The notes beneath the pieces were generated by a model that saw only the letters and a program-made list of their open reading frames with translations, searched no databases and had not been told where the DNA came from. A stretch of 64,000 nt of DNA from Limanda limanda (lineage: Eukaryota > Chordata > Actinopteri > Pleuronectiformes > Pleuronectidae): positions 20,446,118 to 20,510,117 of the forward strand of contig NC_083639.1 of assembly GCF_963576545.1 (NCBI RefSeq). The letters run 5' to 3'. Made by a program: the position numbers and the translations under genes. Shown here piece after piece: positions 39,301 through 52,933 of this stretch; positions within the stretch are counted from its first letter, which is position 1, and each line of letters starts with the position of its first letter.

Positions 39301-42300
39301 CTACTTGTCTCAGAGCTGTAGCAGCTGCAGAGAAGGCTGTACTGGCATCCAGGGATTTAGTAGGATACTCCCCACTCACACTGTTGGTTCCACATGCTGT
39401 GTCTATGATTTTGTTGGAACAAAAGACATCTCATTTGTCTGCTGCACGCTGGCTTCGTTATCATGCTATTCTGTTGGAAATGCCTAACATCACTGTGAAA
39501 AGATGTAATGTTCTTAACCCAGCAACTCTTCTTCCAACAGAAGGAGATGGTGAACAACATAACTGTGTAGTAACAATAACTGAAGTTTGTTCCCCCAGAC
39601 CAGATTTACAGGAAACACCACTGCAGAATCCAGACTATGAACTGTTTGTGGATGGATCAGCGTCTCGCAATTCAGACACAGGAGCGAATCAAGTTGGTTT
39701 CTCTGTGGTTACAGCACATGATACATTGATTGCACGACCTCTCCCTGCTTCCCTGTCAGCACAGGCAGCAGAGCTCACTGCTCTCATTGAAGCATGCAAA
39801 TTGGCTAAGGGGAAAAGGGTGAATATCTACACTGACAGTAGATATGCATTTGGTGTAGTACATGATTTTGGCACGATTTGGAAGCACAGAGAATTCCTTA
39901 CATCATCAGGCAAACCAATTGCACATCATGCTCTAGTGTCTCAGATGCTTGATGCTGTCCTCCTCCCCAAACAGGTTGCTGTATGTAAATGTGATGCTCA
40001 CACTTCTAATAATGACCCAGTATCACAAGGAAATGCCAGGGCAGATGCAGCAGCGAAAGCAGCTGCTCGTCAGCCCCTATCTGCTTCACACATTCTGTTA
40101 ATCGTTGCTTCGGAGAATCACATAATACACACACAGCAGAGAAGGCGACGATGAAACACCGACCTCCGTGGCATCACTTCAGTCAGCTGGGTCGGAGTGG
40201 CAGTAGAGGAACTGTTCTCTCAATATTGATGACATCAATCCCCCGCTGACTGATAACTCTTGATACGAATTTCGTTTTTGAAACATTCAATCCAATCTCC
40301 CATGCCAGTTTGATTTGTTGGGTTCCAAGCATCCTGTTTTCGCACGTATGTCTCCCCCACACTGCACCTTTATATTCCCAGTTTGGTTACTGTTGGGGTT
40401 TATGGGGGATGCCAGCTGTGTCCCGATGGTTTGCTCCGCCAGATGACGCGCCAATTAGATTTACAGTGACGATAATGTAAGATGTGTTTCCCCTCCCTGA
40501 CTGGTTTCCTCCCCAGTACCCTTTAATATCGATGAAGAATGTAATATTGTTGTGTTGTCTGTTTAATCTACTTTTATCAGTGCTTCCTCCCATTTGAAGA
40601 CGCACACCGTCCATGACAAAGGCAGTTTGTTTTACACTACAGTGATGATGATGATGCATTTTGAAATCCTGGTGAATTGATGTATTTGATGTTTTACTGT
40701 AGTTGTAAACTCTCTTATGTTGTCAATAAATGACAAAAAGGAGGGAAATGTAGTAGAAAATTAACTCAGCAAGGTTGAAAAAGTATTTTGTATAAGTGTT
40801 TAAAGACTTCTCAAGACTTTTATGACTTGTATTTACATACAACAGATTATTGATGACTTGAGCTGTTTTATGGTCGGAACTGTTTATGACGTCAATATAG
40901 TAAGACCTTGTGCGACTTAATTACCCATCAAAGGAAGGAGTGTATCTATTCTTATCACCTCAGGGAACACATGTGAATCAGCTGTTATGTTTAGTTTCCT
41001 GTCCTTCCCCCACCTATGGGAACCTGTCTGGATTGGCTCAGAGAGACAGCCCTATCCCCTGGTATATAAGATCTGTGTATCTGACTGTTCTGCATCTTCA
41101 CTCTGAGACCCTTGCGGTTTCCCTGTGTTGATCCTTTCTGCAGAAAGCCCCTTATTAAATACACGTAGATAACTTTGTTGTTTCCAGCCTCTTGTATCTC
41201 CAGATTTCCATCACAACCCCATTGTCATTTTCCCATCCATAGTGCACTTTGTTCAAATAGCAAATTAACTCTCACACATTGTATTTAAAATGAGTTGTGA
41301 CCAGGTTCATAGTTGGGACATTGTTATTGTATTTCTGCTTTTGACCAGCAAAAAACTGCTAGTGATAGAAATATGCTCCCAGACACCAGAAGAGTGTACA
41401 CACACTGGGATGGGACATGCAGCACAAATGATGCATGAAAATTGACGAATTTAGGAAGAACACACAAACGGACACCTGCTTTCTGCAGAAAAGGGTTTTC
41501 TCTTAGACTTCTTGTTTGTTATAACGACAGTCTGCAAATGTGCAAGAGCACCTGCCCAGTAAAGGGAATGGGAGAAGGCACTCTGATGGGTTTACCAGCT
41601 ACGATTTGCTTGCCTCCCCAGTCTTGATGACCTGGTGGTTGGAGCTCCTATGTTCATGCGGCGAGGGACCAATGGGCGCCTTGAGGAGCTGGGCAAGGTG
41701 TATGTGTACATTCAGAAGGGCCCTTTGCTGCTGGAGCCGAGCCAGTCCAACCTCATCGGCTCCCAGGCCTTCAGCCGGTTTGGCAGCTCCCTGGCTCCAC
41801 TGGGGGATCTCAACCAAGATGGATTCAATGGTACTGGTGTCACATGCAGCATGAATTACATGTTGGACAGCAGATGATTATTATTTTGTTAGCATATTTT
41901 GATATTTTTTTATTTTTTCAAACTCAAACTTGATATGAAGGTCTCTGTGATATATTACACATTGATTCATATACTGAGGAGTCCCAACATGTGGTTGGTT
42001 TAATTTGCGGTTGTAACGTTCTTGGGTTGTAGGAAAGTATATATGATATTAATTGTTAAAAAAAAACAGTTTTTGACGCCCTAGTTAATAGTTTATTCTA
42101 TAGCAAACTTGAGGTTACTTAAGGTAAAAAATGTAAAACATTTAGTATATACTGTTGAACAGCAGACATTTACAAGTGGGAACTTGTAAATGTTTTCCTG
42201 ATCAAAATGGTCAATGAGTTATTATGAAAAGTCAGCATTTTATTCAGTCATGATTTAGCCAAGATTTACAAATATATGTATATTGTGCTACAATTACTGT

Positions 42301-44201
42301 ACATTGCTCTGTATGTAATCTGCATTGATTGAATGCGCTCATTTTGCATGTTGCTGTTGTTTACCATCAGACATGGCCATTGGCTCTCCCTACGGAGGAG
42401 ACGACCAGCAGGGATTGGTCCTCATTTATAACGGTCATGCTGGCGGATTGATGGACACGCCTACTCAGACTCTCTCTGGCCAATGGGCTTCCAGCTCTTT
42501 TCCAGCCAGTTTTGGCTTTTCTTTGCGCGGCAACAGAGACCTGGATCAAAATGGCTACCCAGGTACTGCAGGAAACCGTCCAGCAGCAGACCTCTCTCAA
42601 CAGTCCGTCTTCTTGTTGGCCAACTTCTTCTAACTCGCTTTCCCATGTTGCAGATCTGATTGTTGGTGCTTTTGGGGCAGATAAAGCAGTGCTTTACAGG
42701 TACTTGTCCACTCTGCAGTGTTATAGAGTTATAAATAGACCCTCTACGTGTATACTTATCCATGTTCTGTGTTTTCAATCAGGGCTCGACCAATAGTGAG
42801 CGCCACCGCCTCTCTCACTGTGCAGCCGACCATGTTCAACCAGGAGGAGAAGACTTGTCGGCTGATCAATGAAACCACTGATGTGTCTTGGTAAAGTTCA
42901 CTTGTATACTAACGAGATGATTATACAGTGTTTGTGACTGCAGTGGAAATGTCTTTAATGGTTGTACAATAACCCCCTAAGAGTTTAAGAGAGGGTAGTG
43001 AGCGCTCTGACAGAATAACACAACATGGAAAGTCCTGCAAATGTTTTGTAACTCACGTCTTAGTTCAATTCCAGCTTTCTAAACTTTCCCTCTCGAGAAT
43101 GTCAAATGACTTCATGTTCACCAGTTTCCTGTTCAGGCTGCTCCGCACTTCACTGTCATACTTCTCAGAAGCTGTGAAAGAAAGGGAAAACACACCACTC
43201 TCTCAGTCTGGATGAAGCTCTTTCCACAAGCTCAGTTTAACCTTTGTTTTAAACGTGGAACCCTTTAAGACCACTTGGCCAAACTGCCTGACTTTCTAGC
43301 ATCTGCCCAGGATGTTGATACAAGGACGTCTTGTTTTTGTGTTTATTGGTGTTTCTGCTGCCTTGGAAACCGAAAGGAGGAAGTGGGAGAAAGGTGGAGT
43401 CGCTGTATGGAAAGATGAAAAAGTGGAGAAAGTAGAACTGAGTAGTGAGCTTTGAAAAGGTTGGAAAAGGGCTGTAACTTGAAATGACTCAGATATTATT
43501 TGGCATCAGCACATCTCCATAAACAGCATGAGGTGTACCCTCGAGTCATGTGAGCATTTACACAACCACATTCATATTCATGTGTGTCTCTATTGATTTT
43601 CTGTAGCACTTGGTGCTTTAAAGTTGTAATCCTTGATATTTTCTCTCCTTATTTGGTTTGGCGACACCCATGGTTACTGTGGTAAAAGCAAGTGTGGTCT
43701 AAAGAGCTATTTTCTCAGAAAGAGCCACAGCTTTATACAACAGATCAGCAACAACTTTAAAACAGATAACTGGTGAACTTATTATAACTGTTCACTGGTT
43801 AATAAATTCCGTATTATCGCTTTTGTCCTGATGCATTTTCCATGTAGGATCATGGTCGTGCAGAGTGCAGAGACAAACCCGCTGTGGCTTTTATCTGTGT
43901 TTCATCAGTTGAAAGTTTTTAACGTGAATCAGTGGCAGTGTGATGTTCTGTTCAGTGGCTTTAGGGGAATTCTGGTATTTTTCATTCTGGGCACTTTGTT
44001 TATAAAGGTAGGTGTGTATATAAATGGTACTTTTGGAATCAGAACAGCAGATTGCCTCCATCAGCAGCTGTGACATTATGGGGAAACTGCGACAGTCCAC
44101 TAAATGACCACCAATAGAAAGCTCATATTGTTCTTCTGGGTCTTGGCAAAATTACATATCTCAATGAGAGATCTCACTCTCAACTGTACAGCAGCTTGTT
44201 G

Positions 44202-44250
<49 letters not shown>

Positions 44251-44688
44251 ATCCACTCTGCAACAACCCAAGTCTCACAAGAGTTGAAATTGAGTCCCAC
44301 TCTCGAAATTTGTTGCAGGAAGACGGAGGTAAAAACGTAGGAGTTGGAGAGAGGAGTTTGGATTTTATAGAGTCAAACTGACTTTTTATGATGTGGACAA
44401 TGAAAGCATTTGACTTTGATGGTCGTCCCTACTTGTTAGAGGAGGAAGAGCTCAAGTTGAGGAGCAAACGAGGAGAGAGGGAGACTTCTCATTGAGGGAG
44501 ATATGTGTAATGTTGACAGACACTGTTTGAGTATAGTAAGTGTTTGAGTAAAATCTTTAAGCCTTATGATTGAAGCTCTGTGTGGACGTATGTGAAGTTT
44601 TTTTGTTTGTTTTTGTTCAACCTCTAGTGTCAGCATCACGTTCTGCCTGCTGGCTAAAGGGAAGCACCTCCCCTCTCATCTAGGTGAG

Positions 44689-44753
<65 letters not shown>

Positions 44754-47700
44754 CATATGGTCCCTATTACCTTGCTTTCTTTGTGTAGCCACAACTATGC
44801 TGGACCTCACTGTGGTCAATTTGGCAGTTAAGATCAAGATAAAAGAACAATCATGTAAATAAAGGGTAGCTCCAGCAGTTTAGAAAAGTGTGTGTGTGTT
44901 TATTTTAAATGCACGTGTGTGTATTGTCTATGATGTCTGCATAGTTGTTGTCATGTGGGCTGCAGCAGTACCCTCACTGTGTTTTCTCTACACTGTATGA
45001 AGAACAAATAGCATGCAAAAGTACTTTACCGTAACAATATTTGCCAGCATGTGTGAGTCTCTCTGTGTGTGTTTTATCAAGGCTTTGTGGTGGAGGTTCA
45101 GTTGGACAGTGTGAAAAAAACCCAGAAGGAATCCACGAGGAGGACTCTGTTCCTGGACAGTCAGCAGCCCAGTCTGGTGAAGACCCTCAGCCTCACCAAT
45201 GGAGAACCCTCCTGCCATGACTCCATGATCTATCTTAGGGTCAGTAACAATAGCTGTGTTTAAACCTTTATATACAGTCTATGGTTTAAACATCAGTGAA
45301 AAAACAGATTGGAAATTGTCTAAGTATTCATATCAGAGTCTTAATGCCCTGGCTGGAAGCGTTATGTTTTCTGGTTGAACATGGTATGTCATGTCTGCCT
45401 TTGGGAATTTCTTCATATTTTGAACAGTTGTCGCTTTGTCTCAAAGATTAATTGATTGGATTTCAGGGGTCAAGGAGCACAGTGACCTCATGTGAGTCTG
45501 GCCATTCATCTGATGGCTCTTCAAACATTTCAGTTTGGACCAAAACCTGTTGCTGCTAGCACATGGCTACCTTTAAGGTTGGACCGTTTGTAAGGCTTAA
45601 TTGTTATTGCTTATCATACAGTTGTTTCTAGGTGAACCTCTGTCATCTTATAAACAATGACAATAAGTCCTACCTTTTTACCGTCAAAAGACGAGAGTAG
45701 CAACAAAAGAATAAATAACTTAGAGAGAATATTTAAATTGTGCCTGAATGGTGAGATTATCCACTTTCAAGAAACCCAAACACCGGGTTGATTTACAGCA
45801 CATGCAAACATGTGGTAAGGGAGCAGAAGCTAGCTGGCTCAGAGGAGGGGACATTTCCCAGCACTATTAGTGGGCGTGTGTGGGTGTATTACTTGGCCTT
45901 TAGTGGTGCCAATGAACTTCCTATTCATATCCCACAGCTTTGAGGAAAAGGTAGATTTCCACCAAAATTAACATGGAGTTTCAATAGAGCAAAATACAAG
46001 GATTCACATGGAAAAAAACAGTTAGTTAGCAAAATCATGCAAAAAACAATTTAATTGATTTGCATGAAAGTTTGTGGAGGGGTGGGACATAGCCCAAGGA
46101 TGATGGGCCAATGGTGCAGATCCATGATTTCATTTTTCACATTATTTAACATTGTTAGGGAGTTTTTCAACTTAACTTCACTAAGAGTAATTAATGGATA
46201 TTGATGAAAAAGTCATGGTTAAGGGACTGGTATTTATGAGTGTGTGTAATCAGGTGCAGACCAAATAAATATCCGGATCTCGTGAATTTAAATGTGGTTT
46301 TCCTAGTTCTAGTTACAGTGATGTTTACTGCCTCAATCCGAGGAAGGAAACAAAGACAGATCATTCACAAACGTTCAAGTATTGTGCGCTAACAGTTTCA
46401 TAGTCCAGTCATCTCAGGCTCTTTATAGCCTGAACAAATGTTCTGCTTCTCCAGGCTCTGCTGGAGTCCTGCTGCTTTTCATTGATGTCTTCTAGTCATT
46501 GGCTGTTTTGCACCTGCAGCACCAGGTGAATGCAGTTAACTCTCCGCTGCAGAGCGAGGTTAAAGTCATTTCCTAATTGGCCGAGCTTGAAGTTTCTGTT
46601 TGAAGTTCCATTTGTGGGGAAACTGCTACAGTACCAATCTTCTCGTCACTCAGTGGCGACCTCATCAAAGTGAATATCTGACTAACATGCTTAAGTCATA
46701 CGTGTTGGTGTTCACTGTAAGAGCATAATGATCAGAGGAGTCTGTGTGCCATGACAGGACCAGAGATGGTCCGAGTAGAAGCTGCCAAACATGCACTCAC
46801 CTGTCAGTCCACACTTATGTGTCTTCACGTTTCTTTAGAGGGGCCACGTCATTGTGGGTGGTCGAATAGAATTCATGTCACATCACAGAAAACTAAAGCA
46901 GTTGGAATCGCCCATTCACGCAAATAGTTTCAATAACATCTGCTTTTGATTTCATTCCGTGTGACTGTTTTTCTCGTACATTTGCAACAGGGTTTCTCAA
47001 CAGTCTCCACTCAAAGACTGAAAATACCTACAGATTTATAATCATTATAATTATGGGTTTTTTGAAACCATCTTATATAATTGCACCTCACCTGAATTGT
47101 CAACATATTCCAGGAAACAGAACAAAACATTATCCATCTCTGAGGCTTGTACAACAAAACAAGTTAAACATAACCAGATATCTTCTGGTTATCTGGCTTC
47201 ACTGAACCTAATGTCCAATTCTGTATAACCTGTATCATCAAGCTGGTTTTCAACTGGCTCAGTTATCTCAGGGTTTTGCAGCTTAAACATGCAACATTAT
47301 CATAACTGTGAATAAAGCACTGAATATGATATGAAACACAGGAACCTGCAGGTAAATTTGGTCGCATAAAACTGATTCAAAAGAAGTATAAACAATATGA
47401 TCACATGATCACAAAAATAATCCCTACAAATAATAATAACAATAATATAGTAAGGACAAAATATAAACTGTATATCAGCAAAGGATTGTTTTAGTTTATT
47501 TCTGTGTATTGTCTCTTTTTTGTCTGGTGATTAAGACACTATTATAGACATGTGTTGATTTTAAAAAAAGTTGTCAGACTGTTTGTGCTGAGAGAAGAGG
47601 ACGTAGTCAATGTGTGATGAGGTCAATTAGACTGAAATCTTAGACTTAAAGTATCAACACTGTTGGAAATTAAAGAAAAAGTAGTACAAACCAGAGGTTT

Positions 47701-49777
47701 ATCAGTCTGTGGAGACGATATGTGTAATTTGTGTCATTAACATCAGTTTCTCAGACTTTGGCCTCTTTGTTGCAGGGTGAAGAGGAGTTTCGGGATAAAC
47801 TCTCTCCCATTCATATCAGTCTCAACTTCAGTCTGGATCCTCAAGCTACAGTGGCTGAGCATGGCCTCAGACCAATCCTGGATTATCAGACAGTACAGCT
47901 CATAGAGCAGAAGGTAAGGTTATCTAATGACCAACCCACTGTGATATCTGCACCACAGTAATTAAGATGAGAACGTTTTACTATCTCTTGGTGATTTAAC
48001 ACGTGTAACGTTAGCTGTTTGGTTGATTGATGCTTTACCTCTTTCAAAAACGGTTTGTCACTGAAGTGCAAGGAATCTTGGGATAGTTTGGTCCAGGGAG
48101 GATCCATCCGTTGGAGGCTCTGTTTCTCGGGGATGGAAGGACGCATTGTCAGCAGCATTTAAAATGGGACAGTGTGGGTGTATGTGGATGCAGTCACGCC
48201 GCTGTGATGACATCGGCTCCGGAATTGAGACACAGTTGATGACCTTCTCTAATATGATCATAGAACAGAAGCCTCTATGCAGCCTGAGAGGCAAAGTCTG
48301 GTCCACAAATGGCCCGCAGATGGTTGTTAAGTATCAAATACTGAACCCATAGTATAACTCGAACGTAAGCAGGCACAAGACAGTACGAAGATTCTTTTAA
48401 GAGAAATATCATTGATTATTAAACTGAATCATTAAATGTTAGTAGGAGAAAATGGATTTTGGAAAGCCTTATGTTGGGTCAAAAACAAAATGTGCCATGA
48501 CATATATTTCCATCGCTGTAGCAGTCGCTATTTAAGTGGATTCATAATTTTAGTCATTTTTCAATAGAAATGTCTGGTTGCAACATATTTACAGTGTATG
48601 CTGCTTGCACATAAATATTAAGGTTGAGAATTTTCCAAATGGAATTTCCAGGATGGACTGAAGCGCTGCTCTGTTTCGATTCTTCTTGGAAGATGAGATC
48701 CCCAAGGATATAGTGTATGTCTGTGTGGAGTTATGACGTGTATCTACATATCACATTACCACACCAAACAGCCAGACCACACCACTTAGATGGCCACACG
48801 CCTTGTATTTTGTGAACTAAACAGATGGTCACCACAATGATTACCAGAGGAGAGAGAGCAGAGAAGCCACGGGGAAGATTTTTACTTAACTTCACCAAAC
48901 AATGTAAAATCATGTCCAAGTTGTTCTTATACACACGGTGGAGTTATGAGCTATATTTGTTTAACTTCACTCTGCCCACCACTGCACTGTTTACATTCTG
49001 CACGCAGGAAATTATTTGAAAGGCAAAGACGGAGGTCAAAGGCCGCCATTTTAAACCTGACATCAAATGTGAGAGCCCTCTGTGATGCTGAAGTCCATAT
49101 GGTTAGAGGTGGAGGGTCAGGCCTGATAGAGCAGGAGCTGATTACAGCACTGTATGTGGGTTTTTCATTTTGTTCTCGTTTCCATTATAAAGAGCTGGAA
49201 GTTTTATGGAGCACTGGCGAGTCATGGCTCTGCAAAAACACAGAGGGCGGACTGACAGCTCCGTATGGGGCGGGGCTCAGCTCTCAGACATCTGGTTGTG
49301 GTTTGTTTATGTATTTTGTCAGTGGTCTCCTCACCAAAGCAAGAGCCAGAACCGAAAAAAACGTGCAAATGTTTATGTGAGTGATATAAGGTTAAGTGAG
49401 TATGTGAGGTGTGTGTGTGAGTGTCTATGTCACGTGCTTGTAACTGTTCGTTTTTATGGAATCCTTGTTTTCATAAGAATCCCTATTTGAAAGGAATCAT
49501 CAGTATTGTATTCTGGATATTAGTATGAGCAAAAACATTAGTATTTTTTATTGATGAATATGGATTTTGTTGTTATTATTTTTACCTCCAGGAGGTTATG
49601 TTTTCATTGGCATTTGTTTTTTTAACTGTCTGTTATTTGGAAGCATTACACAAAAAGTAGCGGCTGGATTACCAAAAAACTTGGAAAAATGCAAGATTGG
49701 TCAAGAAAGAACTCATTCAATTTTGACGGCTGTGTCTGCACTGTGTGAGTGATTTGTGATAGAGAAAGTGCTGCACA

Positions 49778-49812
<35 letters not shown>

Positions 49813-52800
49813 TTACAATAATACCTATTATTATTGTTATTTGTACCACCTTTTGAAAAGAACTACAGTTCCCATGATACTTTGGAACATAATATTGTCA
49901 TTGAATCAGTTGCTGTGTCTGCGTCTATTCATTATTCCCTATAACTGACAATTGGCTCAGTAGAATCAAAGTTATTTATCATCATTAATAACATTGATAA
50001 AGTTGAAAAATTTTCATTTTTGCATTATTATTATTGCATTGAAATTGCACTGAAAGCTGTGAAATAGGTGGCCATGCAATGTAGCTCTCTATATATCAGT
50101 AGGGCTACAGCTTAAGCTGTTATTAACCCTGTTTGTTTACATTTTGGCAAATTAACCATGAAAAAATGACAAATGAGTCACTGTTTGAAAACTTCTTAGC
50201 AATTAAGTTTATATGTAGTCTAATGCTTTGCTCTATTATGCTCACAGTTTAGCATGTCCATTATCGAAGGAATGAAACAAAACATTGTGAGGTTTGTGCC
50301 AATAAAACAAATTCAATTTGAGTTCTTGTGATAGTCATCATTCTGTTAAATTGGTCGAATGCCTCTGCCCTGTTTGTTGGGATGCTATGGAGCAGAATTC
50401 CAGGACTTGGTTGAGGAAAAGGACATAAAAAGAGACCCATTAAATTTTGGCACAGATTATAATTTTTTTTTTATCATTGTAAGGTAAAAGCCTTTAGTGG
50501 AGGCGTGTGCTGCGTGCACCAAGTGACATTCTAGCTGAAGTGATTCAACGTTCCAATAATTTTTAGAGAACGTATTGTAATATACAGAGAGGTGTTTTGT
50601 TATTTTGCCGAATTTAGTTGTTTTGCTGAAGTTGATAAAAAAACTATTCCCAGACTTTAATTGTGAACACTTAACATTTGATTCCTACTCTGGTGGTGTC
50701 CCACAGTCAGTGAACATAGTCTCTACATGCAGTGGAGTAGTCATTTGTCTACCAGGTTTAATTACCATGTTTGTATTTTCATCGCTTCACCTCTTGGAGG
50801 TGGCCAAAAGGGCAACAGCTCGGTCTAATGGATGGAAACATGGCTCACGTGGATCAAATGTGTGGGAATATGGAGAGATGAAAGTGAAGCAGAGATCAAA
50901 AGTGGTTGGAAACAAAAGTGAAAGATAAGTTGGGAGCCATCACTTCATCTTAGTGAGCCAGTCACAGAGCATGCGAGCTCATGTCTGCTCAGTGGGAAAT
51001 GAGCGATGGAGTCTAGAGTGAATGTAAAACCAGGAACTTGAAGGAGGAATCTCCACGGAGACATTGTTAACCATTGCCAGGCTGATTCTTCGCTCTGTGT
51101 AGCATTCTTTCAGGATCTAATGTTTCCCATATGTTGGAGAGACGGGGCCGAGCGGCAACAATGACAGTAGAGAACACAAAGGAGAAACGGTGTAGACAGA
51201 AAAGAGAGAGTAAAACAGAAGATTTAATGGATGCACTTGAAAAGATAATCTCATTGAAATCACATTTATCTTTCACCAAGTCATCCATAAGAACGACGGT
51301 TTTCACTCCTTTTAATCGTGGCTTCTCCACTGAAACAAAACACTTGCTCAGACTGAATTCCTCATCCTTTCATCCTCCTTAACCTTCACCATGTTTCTCT
51401 GTTCTTCTCTTTCTTCTCTCCCACATGTAAAACATGCATCACTTCTATCCTGCCAGTATAAAGGATCCTGCTCTCACACAGCTTTTTCGCTTCTGGTTGT
51501 TACAAATATTGTTACAGTTTTTGTGCATATATGGAGGATTATGTATAATCTATATCCAACTTTATCCTTTAATTAAATCATGAATCTAGTGTGCTGGCTT
51601 CTGTAAACATCCTCTTCCTCCTAGGCTTTATTCTCTACGTACCTTCAGACTCTGTTCCCTGGGCACCTCTTTCTCTCTCTCTCTTTTAGCCCTAATATCC
51701 ATTCCTTGCTTCTTCCTCTTCCTCTTCTCCCCATTTATGCTTTTTCTTCTCTCTCTCTTAGGCCCAGATTCAACTAGACTGCGGAGAGGACAACATCTGT
51801 GTGCCCGACCTCAAACTGGCTGTAATTGGGTGAGAGGAAATCACCTTCACATACCTGAGTTCAAAAACACAACGTTAGACTTGCATATTTTCATTTGTTT
51901 TGTAGATCGCAGAAAATACAATTTGAACATGCTTCGATAACATAGAAAAAAAGTATCATTCCACGAAAAAAACATTGACTATTACAACAATGTAATGATG
52001 AGCATGACAAATGATTTTAAAGACACAAAGGACACAAATTAATGAAAAGAAAGGAAATAATATAGAAAGAAAGAAAAAGTGAGACAGAAAGAAAGAGAAA
52101 AAGAGGAACAAACAAACTAACAAAAAGAAAGAAACAACCTAAATATCTGAAGATTCTATTTTTATTTCCTGATCAAGAATTATTTAATTCATAGTAAATA
52201 CAGAAGTTAAGGGAAGATTCTCAGCCTTTTAGCATATTAAATTGTCTCAAAGGTGAAATGATTCAAAGCAAACCCAGCTTTAAAACCTGCAGCTCTGCTC
52301 AATGCTAATCTGCAAAAAAAACCCGTCTTATTGGACGTTTGTCTGATGCACTTTAAGTGATGCCTTGTAAGTTTTTGATTACTGTGGAGGGAAAACAAGT
52401 ACGAAGCCCAGCTGATGAGCAGCAGTAAACAACACTTATAGAAACCACACACAAAACCTTTTTCAATGTGATTGGGATTCAGGCTGTATTAACTGAATTT
52501 GTTGGCAGAACAAGCTATAGCCTCTAGTGACATAAGGATCATATCGGTAATGTGTTAAGTCTTTTTCCAGCCACCCTATTGATATAAGTGACATCTCTGT
52601 GGTCTCCACCAACTCCTGAGCTAAATAAGCGGCTCTTCAGTTGCAAAATGCTCCGATATATTCCTCAGCTTTCTGCCAGCTTTGTCTGTCTGCTGTGTGG
52701 TGCTGTGCAGGAAGCAGCAGCTGAGTTGGAAACAGCTGCCTGAGAGCAGTGAGAGGAATCAGAACTGTGAAGCTGTAGTAAAGCAAAAACAATGAGCTGA

Positions 52801-52853
52801 CATGATCCATAGAGCTATAGTGTTCTCCTTAATTCACATGCCCGCACACACAC

Positions 52854-52933
<80 letters not shown>

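Larger units (their letters stand above)
35252..41219 (+). mobile_element. LTR retroelement (class I / epsilon-like endogenous retrovirus), defective, with target duplication
   Basis: The element proper is 35256-41215, inserted in intron 11 of itga5 in gene sense. It is bounded by two 467-bp LTRs starting TG and ending CA, and flanked by the 4-bp direct repeat ACCC (35252-35255 and 41216-41219). The interior of 5,026 bp has a primer site, a gag remnant with a damaged zinc knuckle, a decayed RT, an open connection/RNase H frame and a polypurine tract. I find no integrase and no sense-strand envelope frame. The RNase H style (DGSAS, TDSRYAF, RGN-like GNARAD) and the LNPATLLP connection motif place it with gamma/epsilon-type retroviruses. 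It cannot move by itself. Confidence 0.92.
25463..42890 (+). other. itga5: itga5 propeller exons 2-15
   Basis: These exons encode most of the seven-bladed beta-propeller (FG-GAP repeats), which forms the ligand head with integrin beta-1, and the start of the thigh domain. Four Ca-binding loops are visible: GDDEED (residues 274-279), DINNDGLDD (325-333), DLNQDGFND (392-400) and DLDQNGYPD (456-464). N-glycosylation sequons include NTS, NVT, NCS, NGS and [13 protein letters not shown] and [12 protein letters not shown] match the alpha-5 head. No I domain is inserted between blades 2 and 3, as expected for an RGD-binding alpha chain. Confidence 0.92.
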
